DNA from: an uncultured Alsobacter sp.
Lineage (GTDB): Bacteria > Pseudomonadota > Alphaproteobacteria > Rhizobiales > Beijerinckiaceae
Assembly: GCF_945952055.1 (NCBI RefSeq)
Contig: NZ_CAMFHB010000009.1
Span: 104,922-168,921 of the forward strand
Length of the DNA: 64,000 bases
Direction of reading: 5' to 3'
Of the stretch, positions 52,374 to 61,121 are shown piece after piece. The notes beneath the pieces were generated by a model. It was not told where the DNA came from. It did not search any database and saw nothing but the letters and a program-made list of their open reading frames with translations. Position 1 is the first letter of the stretch, and every line of letters begins with the position of its first letter. A program made the translations under genes and the position numbers.

Positions 52374-54934
52374 GCTTCGTGGACGGGCTTTGCGAAACGA
52401 TCAGCGGCGATCCCCGCTTCGCGGCCGACTATGAGGCCATACTGCGTCAATCGATTTTGAGCGGCGCGGGCTTCGCTGACGGCCCTGCGCTTGAAGAAGA
52501 AGTCCTGCGGCGGCTCCTTCAAAGCGCTACGATATTCGCGCAATCTGAAGAAGCGGAATGGCGGCAGCTCGCCTATCGCATTAGTGTCGGATCGCTAGCC
52601 TACAGCGAAACTCTCGCCGGGATCAGGGGTGCGTCCAGACTTGTCCTGGCGCGTCTTGGAAATTACCCCGCGATCAAATTCGCGTTCAAGGGCGAGGCGG
52701 AGCCAAGGACGCTCACTGAAGGGGTGTTTTACGAGATCCTCGGCCGTCAGCTGGACAATACCGTGCACATTGGCGAGCGCAGCGCCGTCCTTACCGACAT
52801 GCAACGGGCGGTCTGGGAGGCCTTGGTGTCTGGCTCCTCGCTGGCGCTTTCCGCGCCCACCTCGGCGGGCAAATCGTTTGTGTTCCTAGCGTATATTGAA
52901 CATCTAAAGCGAACGCGTCCGAACGCTAACCTAGTCTATCTTGTGCCGAGCCGCGCCCTGATCAGCCAGGTTGCCACGGATTTGCGCGCAGCAAGCCTCG
53001 ACAATGCGTTCGAGGTGACGACGGTGCCGATACCGGCAGCGCCGACTGATTTAGGCACGCCGATCTATGTGCTCACGCCGGAACGGCTCCAGGTGCTCTT
53101 TCATACGGCTCCTGACCTCAGCTTCGACGTGGCGATCGTCGATGAGGCGCATCTTATCGGCGAGGGCTCCCGGGGAGTGGTCCTGCATTCAGTCTTGCAG
53201 GACCTGCAACGGCGTCACCCCGACATGCAGTTCCTGTTCTCGTCCCCGCAAGTTCGAGAACCGGCCGTCTTCGGCACGGTGGTCGGCCGCAAGAGCGTCA
53301 AGGTGGTCAAGACCAAAGACTCCCCCGTCGCCCAGAACATCATCCTGCTGAACCGCAGAGCGAGCGACGATAAGAAGATCGATATGCTGCTATGGCGGGA
53401 CGGCGAGAAGACCCCGCTCGCGGAGATCGATGCCGCGATCCCCATCTACAATTCCCATGATGGGCTCGTGTATCTGAGCTGGGCTCTTGGAAATGCCTCT
53501 CAAAGCCTCGTTTACGCTGTGGGTCCTGCGGCATGCGAGGATATCGCTTTCAAGATCAAAGAGCTGTCGCAAGATCCGGCGGTTGCTGAGGTGGTGCCTT
53601 CCTCCGGACCCGGTGAGCTATCTGTACAGGTTCGCAAGGACCTGACTGCCTTTGCGAAAGAGGCGGTCCATCCGAGCTACGTGCTTGCTGAAACCGTGGA
53701 GGGCGGCGTCGGCTTCCACTATGGCCGCATCCCTCCGCTGCTGAGGAACGCGGTTGAGAGTGCCTTTGCTGACGGGCATCTCGACTACATCGTCTGCACA
53801 AGCACGTTGCTGCAGGGCGTTAATCTGCCCGCGCGTAACGTGTTTATGCAGAACCCCCATAAAGGAGAAGAGAACCCGATCGAACCCGTCGATTTCTGGA
53901 ACCTCGCGGGACGTGCCGGTCGCCTTGGTCGGGACTTCCAGGGGAACGTCTTTCTCGTCGATTACGATGAGTGGGAATCGAGTCCGCTCTCCGGGCCGAA
54001 GGATGAGCCCATCAAGCCGTCGCTTGAGACCACCCTGACCGACACCTCGGCCGAGCTGCTGGAGTATATAGCGGCGACGGACCGTCCATCGGGCGAGTCT
54101 CCGCATTTGGAAGCCGCCTTCTCAAAGCTCCTTCGCGATCGTCGGCAAGGGCAGCTTGACGATACCCTTGACCTCCTCAGCGGATTGTCGCCGCAGACAC
54201 GGGCGGGCATCACCTCCGCCCTGGCGATCGCTGACAATCATATCGGTTTGAACGTGGAAACGCTGGCGGCCAGCCCTCAGATTTCGGGGTACCGGCAGCG
54301 AGAACTCTACGATTATATGATCGAGAAGATCGGGCAAAAGGGTCCCGACTATCTGATCCCGCTGCATCCTATCGCGGGGTGGAAGGAAGCGCTCGACAAG
54401 CTGCGACCGGTTTTTGCCCGGGTGCACAAATATCTTGAGCTAAAGAGCGGCCAGCATCATCGGTACTGGGCTCCTTTGGCTCTTCGCTGGATGCGCGGTG
54501 AGCCGCTGCCGATGATCATCGAGGAGGCGATCAAGTACCACAAGAGCCAGGGGAAGAACCGGTCCAGCCGGACGGTCATCCGAGAGGTGCTGACGGATGT
54601 GGAAAGCAGTCTCCGGTTCAAATACGTGAACATGCTGGGCTGCTACGGAGCTGTGCTGAAAGAGGCCCTGATCGCAACCGGACACGCTTCTCACGTTGCA
54701 AAGATACCGGCGCTGCCCCTGTATCTGGAGCTTGGGGCAGCATCGCAAACGATGATCCAGTTTATCAGCCTCGGTCTCTCTCGCCACACGGCGCACATCC
54801 TGTCCGGCCTGACGATTAACAGGGATATGGATCTAGGATCAGCGCGACGCTTCCTCTCCCGGCTGACACCCGAGACAGCAGGGCTATCGCCTTACGTGGC
54901 AGGGGAACTGAGACGAGTGCTTCAAAACGTCTAA
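52370..54934 (+). CDS. hamB: Hachiman defense helicase HamB
   Basis: An 854-residue superfamily 2 helicase. Walker A reads APTSAGKS (162-169), the DEAH box is at 258-261, motif III is SSPQVRE, and motif VI is GRAGRLGR (514-521). The N-terminal 140 residues and C-terminal 300 residues are partner-binding regions of HamB. With HamA it forms Hachiman: HamB senses damaged or foreign DNA and releases HamA to degrade it. Codon use and composition fit the island. Confidence 0.9.
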   Translation: MSFVDGLCETISGDPRFAADYEAILRQSILSGAGFADGPALEEEVLRRLLQSATIFAQSEEAEWRQLAYRISVGSLAYSETLAGIRGASRLVLARLGNYPAIKFAFKGEAEPRTLTEGVFYEILGRQLDNTVHIGERSAVLTDMQRAVWEALVSGSSLALSAPTSAGKSFVFLAYIEHLKRTRPNANLVYLVPSRALISQVATDLRAASLDNAFEVTTVPIPAAPTDLGTPIYVLTPERLQVLFHTAPDLSFDVAIVDEAHLIGEGSRGVVLHSVLQDLQRRHPDMQFLFSSPQVREPAVFGTVVGRKSVKVVKTKDSPVAQNIILLNRRASDDKKIDMLLWRDGEKTPLAEIDAAIPIYNSHDGLVYLSWALGNASQSLVYAVGPAACEDIAFKIKELSQDPAVAEVVPSSGPGELSVQVRKDLTAFAKEAVHPSYVLAETVEGGVGFHYGRIPPLLRNAVESAFADGHLDYIVCTSTLLQGVNLPARNVFMQNPHKGEENPIEPVDFWNLAGRAGRLGRDFQGNVFLVDYDEWESSPLSGPKDEPIKPSLETTLTDTSAELLEYIAATDRPSGESPHLEAAFSKLLRDRRQGQLDDTLDLLSGLSPQTRAGITSALAIADNHIGLNVETLAASPQISGYRQRELYDYMIEKIGQKGPDYLIPLHPIAGWKEALDKLRPVFARVHKYLELKSGQHHRYWAPLALRWMRGEPLPMIIEEAIKYHKSQGKNRSSRTVIREVLTDVESSLRFKYVNMLGCYGAVLKEALIATGHASHVAKIPALPLYLELGAASQTMIQFISLGLSRHTAHILSGLTINRDMDLGSARRFLSRLTPETAGLSPYVAGELRRVLQNV

Positions 54935-55240
54935 GCACGCACGTGGACGAAGCGGGACAGTGGAAAACTGTTCAGGGATGCGAGTTAGTCTGCCAGTCGC
55001 GGTGCAGGTTGCCGCTGGCAAAACGTAGGTCCACTTCCGGCGTCTTTCCGTACGAATGCAGTCTGTCAGCAACCGGCCCCGTTGCTGTCTCCAGCCCGCG
55101 GGAGCTCGTGGATAGGGTCTTTGACCTGTGAGATTTACGTGACACCGCATTTTGCAAACGATAGTAAAGGTGCGGCGGGGGAGCATGTAATACGTTGCTA
55201 TCAGCATGTCCCCGTTGACGGTTGGACCATGAGGGGCTCA
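54935..55240. other. Gene-free spacer between the two defense systems
   Basis: About 305 bases. A minus-strand frame of 91 codons (54972-55247) has a segment DRLHSYGKTPEVDLRFASG that looks protein-like but has no recognisable family or start; it may be a relic. No promoter elements of note were seen. Confidence 0.4.
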
Positions 55241-56461
55241 ATGGCACAAGACGCCGATATTGCTGAGCAGTTCGAGAAACATCTTAACAGTCCGAAGCAA
55301 ACTTGGCTTCTCGGAGCGGGTGTCAGCTATCCTGCCAATATTCCGCTGATGTATCCGTTGACTGATCGTGTAATGGAACTGGCAAGGGGCGACCTTTTCG
55401 CAGCCGACGCCGACGCCCTTCGCGTTCTGGATTTTGTTGTCCGGGATTGCGCTGAAACCTCACATATCGAGCATCATCTGACTCACCTTGGGGATCTCAT
55501 TTCCATCGCTGAGCGATCGCGTACCGGCGGCATAGATATTGGCGGAGGACGCGTTTCAAAGGAGAAGCTCGAAGAAGTCCATCAGGGGCTCATTGAGCAA
55601 ATCGCGTCGACCGTAAGATGGGGTTATCGGGCAGCGCGTAAGAACGACGAGGGTGAGATAGTCTCCGAAGCGCAAGTAGGTAGCCAGAGCGGCGCCATCA
55701 TAGACATCTCAGGACACCGGAAATTTGTCGAAGCCGTGTTCGGCACCAGTCGTGCTGGCCTCGATTTTGTACGAACGCCCGTTGAATTCTTCACCACCAA
55801 CTACGACACATTACTGGAAGACGCCCTCGCGTTAGCCGGGATCGAGTTCCAAGATGGATTTATCGGCGGCGGCGTCGCGTTCTGGAATGCTCGGAATTAT
55901 GCGAGCCAAACAGGGACACGGGCCGTCGTATCGAAACTGCATGGCTCAATCGACTGGTATAGACCGCGTTCTGGCACGACAAATTTGCTGCGAGTAAGGC
56001 ATGGGGACACCTATCCAGGCGATGGCGGCTCGGTCATGATCTATCCGCAAGCGACCAAATATCTGAATACGCAGCGTGATCCTTTCGCCGAAATCTTTCA
56101 AAGATTCCGGCAGCGGCTATCCCATGGAAGCGATCACGTCCTGCTCGTTTGCGGCTACTCTTTTGGAGACGAGCACATTAACGCTGAGATCGAAATTGCT
56201 ATGTCTTCTTCGAGAAATCAGTTGACTATAATTGCTTTCAATGACGAGCCGAACGGAGAACTGCCCGCGACCGTAAGGGAATGGCAGTCGAAATCTTGGA
56301 GTCAACGGCTTTTTGTTGCGAGTCCGAAGGGCATCTACCAAGGATCAATAGGGCCAGTCTTTCCCATTGAAGAAGGAAAGCGGGACTGGTGGACTTTTGA
56401 TGGAGCGGCAACGCTTCTTGCCAGCGGACTTCCAAAGGACATTCAGGACGCAATGGCATGA
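55241..56461 (+). CDS. Sir2-domain defense protein of a Sir2-HerA pair
   Basis: A 406-residue protein with a SIR2-like NAD-binding core: GAGVS at 25-29, TTNYD at 185-189, KLHGSIDW at 232-239 with H234, and GYSFGDEHIN near 305-314. ATG at 55241 has GAGGGG close upstream; ATG at 55229 is an alternative. Sir2-HerA systems hydrolyse NAD and cleave DNA on phage infection, with HerA as sensor-activator. Its stop overlaps the herA start (ATGA). Confidence 0.88.
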   Translation: MAQDADIAEQFEKHLNSPKQTWLLGAGVSYPANIPLMYPLTDRVMELARGDLFAADADALRVLDFVVRDCAETSHIEHHLTHLGDLISIAERSRTGGIDIGGGRVSKEKLEEVHQGLIEQIASTVRWGYRAARKNDEGEIVSEAQVGSQSGAIIDISGHRKFVEAVFGTSRAGLDFVRTPVEFFTTNYDTLLEDALALAGIEFQDGFIGGGVAFWNARNYASQTGTRAVVSKLHGSIDWYRPRSGTTNLLRVRHGDTYPGDGGSVMIYPQATKYLNTQRDPFAEIFQRFRQRLSHGSDHVLLVCGYSFGDEHINAEIEIAMSSSRNQLTIIAFNDEPNGELPATVREWQSKSWSQRLFVASPKGIYQGSIGPVFPIEEGKRDWWTFDGAATLLASGLPKDIQDAMA

Positions 56462-58302
56462 GCGCATTTCTTCTGGATACCGATTTGGAGATTGGCACAG
56501 TCTTCGAGGTTGCTGGTAGCGCCATAAAAATCGCGCTCAAGCGCGACATCACCGAACTTACTAGGAGCCATAGCGGACGAGTTTATGACGTAGGCCAAAT
56601 AGGCAGCATTGTGAAAATGCACCTTGGGCGTAGAATTCTATTCGCCACTGTAAGACTCCTGCGGCTCCAATCTGATGAAGAAGCGGCGGCGCTTTCAACG
56701 ACTCAGGGCAAGTCTTTCGATCAAGACCGCAGGGTCATAGAGGCCGACATGCTTGGTGAAGCATGGTTTAACCCCGCAGAGAAGGAACTCTCCTTCAAGC
56801 GCGGGGTTTCGACATACCCTCTACCGCTTCAAGCGGTGCATCTGATCACCAAGGAAGAGACCGACAAGTTATTTGCCAGCGCAGAGAAGGCATCCGAGGA
56901 TGGCGCAGACCGATTAGTGACCATCGGTTCTTATGTAGGAGCGACGCGCGTATCTTGTCGTGCCAATATGGACAAGCTTTTCGGCCACCATTGCGCAATC
57001 CTCGGCTCTACGGGGTCTGGAAAATCTAGCGCGGTAGCAGCCGTAATCCACTCGATTTTAGAGCATCAATGCCGACCCGAGCAGAGCACCAGACCTTGCA
57101 TCATTCTGATTGACCCGCACGGAGAGTATGCTTCCGCGTTCGGCAACAGGGCCAAAGTCTTTCGAGCATATGATGCGCTGGGGAATAACCCCGATGACGT
57201 GTCCACGCTGAAACTCCCGTACTGGCTCATGTCGAGCGACGAGTTCCGCTCGCTCGTTATCGGTAAAACGGAATTCGAAGCCACGTCTCAGGCAAACACT
57301 GTCTATAAGGCGCTTGCCCACGCACGAATGGTGGGTGCTGGTCTAGCTCGCAGCGCGGCTGGCGGAATCCCTGCTGATCTTCCGCCGGGACAACATCCAG
57401 AACAACCTATGCCCATGGCCGGAGTGAACGAAGATCACCTCGTATCGTTCGACCGTGATAAACCTCGTCCCTTCACCCTCTCTGAGTTCGAAACTCACAT
57501 TAGAGAGCGTCAGGCGAAGCGCAACGGTCCCAATTGGACCGACGTGACGGCGTCGGATTTCCAAAAGGACTATGCGTCGATACTGAACAAGTTTCGCGTG
57601 CTCAGGACTGACCCCCGGGTTCAGTTCCTTATGGAAGAGCATGGTCCGGACGCACCGAGCCTTCCTGACGTTTTGTCTCAGTTCCTGAATGTGGATGGAG
57701 CGGACGATGCCTGCTTGAAGATCATAGACATTTCAGGATTGCCTAACGAAGTGGCCGGACCATTGACGGGCGCAATCGCGCGCCTGCTGTTCCAATACAA
57801 GCTCCACCAGACGCGAGAAGAACGCGAACGAGACCCTGTGCTGTTCGTTTGCGAGGAGGCGCATCGCTACGTACCAAATCGTGGCGACGCTCAGTACGAG
57901 GTGGCGCAAACAGCGGTACGAAGGCTTGCGCGCGAGGGACGCAAATACGGTCTTGGCCTTATGCTTGTCTCGCAGCGACCGTCCGACATCGAGGATACGG
58001 TTATATCCCAATGCAATTCGTGGATCGTGTTGCGCCTCGCAAACAGCACTGATCAAGAACACGTTGCCCGCATCTTGCCGGACAGCCTAGCAGGTATGAC
58101 CAAAGTGCTCTCTTCGTTGCCTAGGCAAGAGGCGCTTTTCGTTGGTGAAGCAGCGGCCATTCCTTCTCGGATAAGGCTGCGAACTCTCAGCCGAGACCAG
58201 TTACCGAATTCACACGATATTTCCTTTGCTGAAGGCTGGTCCTCAGAGGGCACGACAGCGGCGACGTTGGCAACGATTGTAGGAAGAATGACCGCTTTCT
58301 GA
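56458..58302 (+). CDS. herA: HerA-type hexameric ATPase, partner of Sir2 protein
   Basis: A 614-residue FtsK/HerA ATPase. An N-terminal HAS-barrel precedes Walker A GSTGSGKS (183-190), the sensor-like LIDPHGEY (217-224), Walker B VLFVCEEAH (461-469) and SQRPSDI (505-511) with the arginine-finger region. It forms the ring that activates the Sir2 NADase. Length and order are typical of the two-gene antiphage system. Confidence 0.9.
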   Translation: MSAFLLDTDLEIGTVFEVAGSAIKIALKRDITELTRSHSGRVYDVGQIGSIVKMHLGRRILFATVRLLRLQSDEEAAALSTTQGKSFDQDRRVIEADMLGEAWFNPAEKELSFKRGVSTYPLPLQAVHLITKEETDKLFASAEKASEDGADRLVTIGSYVGATRVSCRANMDKLFGHHCAILGSTGSGKSSAVAAVIHSILEHQCRPEQSTRPCIILIDPHGEYASAFGNRAKVFRAYDALGNNPDDVSTLKLPYWLMSSDEFRSLVIGKTEFEATSQANTVYKALAHARMVGAGLARSAAGGIPADLPPGQHPEQPMPMAGVNEDHLVSFDRDKPRPFTLSEFETHIRERQAKRNGPNWTDVTASDFQKDYASILNKFRVLRTDPRVQFLMEEHGPDAPSLPDVLSQFLNVDGADDACLKIIDISGLPNEVAGPLTGAIARLLFQYKLHQTREERERDPVLFVCEEAHRYVPNRGDAQYEVAQTAVRRLAREGRKYGLGLMLVSQRPSDIEDTVISQCNSWIVLRLANSTDQEHVARILPDSLAGMTKVLSSLPRQEALFVGEAAAIPSRIRLRTLSRDQLPNSHDISFAEGWSSEGTTAATLATIVGRMTAF

Positions 58303-58525
58303 AGATAGCTAGCGATGAATCTGGGCAGGCGCGGCTGCCGCCGCGTCTCATCTGATCGTTACCAAGAAGGTTGCTAAGGGCTTTGCCCTCGCGCCAGCAA
58401 GGTAAGTGGAACCGCCCGGGGCGGTATCCCCAGCCTTCCGCGCCCAATGGGCTTGTGCAGGCCGGGTGATCCCCCTCCACCCCGGCCGCCCTTGCTCGTT
58501 GCTACCCCAGTCTCGGCGACGGCCA

Positions 58526-58561
58526 GAAGGTCAGGCGCGGCGTTCCGCTTCGCTGACCTTC
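58526..58561 (+). promoter_or_regulatory. Leader hairpin upstream of ardA
   Basis: GAAGGTCAG (58526-58534) pairs exactly with CTGACCTTC (58553-58561), with an inner GCGG/CCGC stem, 20 bases before the ardA start. The preceding 140 bases hold further GC hairpins (for example CCGCCC/GGGCGG near 58413-58424). This suggests a structured 5' leader that may delay or control ardA expression. GAGGA lies between the hairpin and the ATG. Confidence 0.5.
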
Positions 58562-58580
58562 AGACCCGAGGATCAGAGAC

Positions 58581-59108
58581 ATGACCAACGTATCCGACAG
58601 CAACCCCCGCACCTATGTCGCCTGCCTTGCCGCCTACAATAACGGCTATCTGCATGGGGCTTGGATCGACGCGGATCAGGACGCGGACCAAATCCGGGAC
58701 GAGATTGCCGCGATGCTTGCCCGTTCCCCTGTCGAGGACGCGGAGGAATACGCCATTCACGACTATGAGGGCTTCGAGGGCCTCAGCATCTCCGAATATA
58801 CCGGCATCGACACCGTGGCGCGGATGGCCGCTTTGATCGCAGAGCATGGCGCACTTGGCGCGGGCCTGCTGGAGCATTTCAGCGGCGACATGGACCAAGC
58901 CGAATCAACGTTGGAGGATTGCTATCATGGTCAGTTCGCCAGCCTCGCCGACTACATGGAGGAATTGACGACCGAGAGCATCACGATCCCCGAGGCGCTG
59001 CGCTACTATGTCGATTGGGAGGGGATGGCGCGCGACGCCGAGATGGGCGGCGACCTGTTCACTATCGAGACGGCGCACGGCGAAGTGCATGTGTTTTCCA
59101 ACAGGTGA
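58581..59108 (+). CDS. ardA: Antirestriction protein ArdA
   Basis: A 175-residue acidic DNA mimic. The ArdA signatures YVACLAAYNNGYLHGAWID, EYAIHDYEGF and the C-terminal LRYYVDWEGMARDAEMGGDLFTIE are all present. It blocks type I restriction enzymes when the element enters a new host. A defense island next to an antirestriction gene fits an ICE that both evades and provides immunity. Confidence 0.93.
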   Translation: MTNVSDSNPRTYVACLAAYNNGYLHGAWIDADQDADQIRDEIAAMLARSPVEDAEEYAIHDYEGFEGLSISEYTGIDTVARMAALIAEHGALGAGLLEHFSGDMDQAESTLEDCYHGQFASLADYMEELTTESITIPEALRYYVDWEGMARDAEMGGDLFTIETAHGEVHVFSNR

Positions 59109-59300
59109 AAACATGACTGCCTGTCCGTGCTCATACGGGCAGGCATCGCGAAAGCACGGCTGTCGCCAACCCAAAAGCACCAAAAATGATCGGGTTGGCG
59201 GCTCAAGGTATCTGCTTTGAGCGGCTTCTATATTTCCCGTGATCCTTGAACCTCCTTTTGCCGGGCGCTGCCCAGCATCCCGGCTTGGGGAGGTGACGCC

Positions 59301-59516
59301 ATGCTCAGCATCGATTGGCGATCACCGGCGGCATATGGGCACACAAAGCATATCCCGGCCGCTGGTTTCGCTTGGGAATATTTGCGCCGCAACGACGAAT
59401 ATCGTCGGGACTGCCAGACCATCGCATTGACCGGAGGGGCGGCTGCCAGCGACCTTGAAGCGTTCGCGCATCGCTGGGGGGTGCGATTTCCCGTGCGATC
59501 CCGACGCGCCGCATGA
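59301..59516 (+). CDS. DUF6499-type N-terminal half of a frameshifted ICE gene
   Basis: A 71-residue frame with GFAWEYLRRNDEYRRDC, the DUF6499 domain usually fused ahead of DUF2285 in one ICE protein. It starts at ATG 59301 with GGGGAGG upstream. After EAFAHRWG the frame reads VRFPVRSRRAA and stops; the expected continuation CDFPCDPDAPHDRQSPIW is in another frame, reached through a run of six G at 59476-59481. Probably a one-base insertion in the homopolymer. Confidence 0.7.
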   Translation: MLSIDWRSPAAYGHTKHIPAAGFAWEYLRRNDEYRRDCQTIALTGGAAASDLEAFAHRWGVRFPVRSRRAA

Positions 59517-60081
59517 TCGGCAATCGCCAATCTGGAGCCCGCGCTTTCAACCGCAAGCCGTGATGTTGTCGCCGGTCGTTCACAAGGGCGACGACACCGA
59601 ACCGATATTGACGTTGGCGCATCTCGACGGCCTCGACCTGCGCCGCGCCGCCGATGGCTGGCACGGTATCTGGCATGTGGATGGCGTCGCGCACCAATTC
59701 TGGCTGCCCGAGACGGTGCCCGCCGCCGCCTTCTATGCCGTGACCCTGCCGATGGATTCCTTTCTGGAGCTGCGTGCCCACGCCGCACGCCGTCTTTGGC
59801 GGTCCCTTAACGGCCGTGCGCCCGGTCCCGATTTTCGGGCAGTCCCCGCCCAACTCCGGCAATGGCACAACCTGTCCCTGCGCGCGCTCGACGCCCGGCT
59901 GCATGGCGAGAGCTATCGTACCATCGCTGAAGTCCTGCTCGGCTTTCGCGGCACCAAGGAAGACTTTGAGAACGATCCGCGCAAGAACAAGGCCCGCCGC
60001 CTGGTCGCGCACGGTAATAAGATGATGCGCGGCGGCTATCGCCTTCTGCTCCACTATCCGATCAAGCCCGGCAAGCGTTGA
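59455..60081 (+). CDS. DUF2285-domain C-terminal half of the frameshifted ICE gene
   Basis: The DUF2285 domain is evident in FLELRAHAARRLWRSLNGRA and LSLRALDARLHGESYRTIAEVLLGF. The open frame nominally begins at TTG 59455, but the first residues lie in the wrong frame before the G6 tract; real protein sequence begins at about 59482. Without slippage only an internal start such as ATG 59563 could express it. DUF2285 proteins are ICE-core genes with a possible DNA-binding role. Confidence 0.72.
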   Translation: MKRSRIAGGCDFPCDPDAPHDRQSPIWSPRFQPQAVMLSPVVHKGDDTEPILTLAHLDGLDLRRAADGWHGIWHVDGVAHQFWLPETVPAAAFYAVTLPMDSFLELRAHAARRLWRSLNGRAPGPDFRAVPAQLRQWHNLSLRALDARLHGESYRTIAEVLLGFRGTKEDFENDPRKNKARRLVAHGNKMMRGGYRLLLHYPIKPGKR

Positions 60082-60098
60082 TTGTGTGGGCATTGCGC

Positions 60099-60386
60099 TC
60101 ACGCCCTGTTGGCTGCCGCCTGCTCCAGAATCTTCCGATAGCCCTCACGCGATAGCCATTGCGCGCGTTCGAGATGGCTTTGCCAGCAACGATAGGTCCG
60201 AAGTTCATAGGCGACCGGATCGCGGTGCAGCACGATGCGCGCGACTTCCTTCCAGTGCGCGCCCTCGGCCTTGGCATCGAGAAGGCGCAGATAGGTGATG
60301 TAATGCTGTTCGTCATAGACGGTTATGGTGTCGCCTGTCGGCGCTTCGTCATCCACATCGGGATCGAGTTCGACGGGTGTTCGCAT
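60099..60386 (-). CDS. Small ICE-core protein
   Basis: A 95-residue protein with TITVYDEQHYITYLRLLDAKAEGAHWKEVARIVLHRDP and a basic tail SHLERAQWLSREGYRKIL. This conserved gene sits next to DUF2285 genes in Hyphomicrobiales ICEs and is annotated as DNA-binding or DUF2285-like. ATG at 60386 follows GGGGA; ATG 60392 is an alternative. It is convergent with the DUF2285 gene. Confidence 0.75.
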   Translation of the reverse strand: MRTPVELDPDVDDEAPTGDTITVYDEQHYITYLRLLDAKAEGAHWKEVARIVLHRDPVAYELRTYRCWQSHLERAQWLSREGYRKILEQAAANRA

Positions 60387-60851
60387 GGTCATTCCCCGTA
60401 TCGGAGAGAGCTTTGTCTGCGGTACGCCCCCGCAAACGATTCTCTCTGACTCTTGGTGATCGGGGAGTTCGAAACCGCTGTTACACGGCCCCATGGCCTT
60501 TAGCTCGGAAAGCCTGTTGTATACGCCACAGGCTCCCCGACCATAAGGTCAAGGAGTGTGGTGCCGTGACGGCCGGCACCAACCGGTAACAGAGGGGTTT
60601 CGACGCCCCGGAGCAGCGCGTCTGCTCCACCCGCATTCTTAGCCGAACCGCGTGCGAATGTCTTCGCCTATTCAGCACGGCAGGCGATGAGTCGCTGAAA
60701 TCCCTCATCTATTGGCCGCGCATCGCCCCGAGAGGGGGTGCCGCCAGCGCATAGGCGCAAATGCGGCACGCTACGCGCCGCCGGTCTCTCGCCATGGTTC
60801 GCCACAGTCCGCTGCCGCCCTCGGCAGCCCAATCCCGACTGGAGGTGATCC
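60387..60851. other. Structured noncoding region between divergent ICE genes
   Basis: No gene is supported in these 465 bases. Successive hairpins can form: AGCCTGT (60511-60517)/ACAGGCT (60528-60534), GTGCCG/CGGCAC near 60560-60580, and GGAGCAG (60610-60616)/CTGCTCC (60622-60628). It contains promoters for the flanking divergent genes and may encode a small RNA or replication/transfer control signal, which is inference. Confidence 0.5.
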
Positions 60852-61121
60852 ATGCCCAACCCGCTTGCGGGCCTGCCGCCGCGCCTGTTGCGCACCAAGG
60901 AAGCCGCGCGCTTCCTCGGCATATCCATCCGAACCCTTGAGAAGCATCGCACCTATGGCACCGGACCGACCTATCGCAAGGTCGGCGGTCGCGTCCTCTA
61001 CACCGTCCGCGATCTGGAAGACTGGAGCGCGGCTGGCGAGCGCAAATCCACCCGCGACAAGACCGCCGGCACGGTCTTTCCCGCGCGTCCGCTTACGCCC
61101 GAGGAACGGGGCAACTGCTAG
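60852..61121 (+). CDS. Excisionase-like helix-turn-helix protein
   Basis: An 89-residue MerR/excisionase-type HTH protein (LLRTKEAARFLGISIRTLEKHRTYGTGPTYRKVGGRVLYTVRDLEDW). The GGAGGTGATCC ribosome site precedes ATG 60852. It directly abuts repA (its TAG ends one base before the repA ATG) and probably regulates or assists the element's excision or replication. Confidence 0.88.
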   Translation: MPNPLAGLPPRLLRTKEAARFLGISIRTLEKHRTYGTGPTYRKVGGRVLYTVRDLEDWSAAGERKSTRDKTAGTVFPARPLTPEERGNC

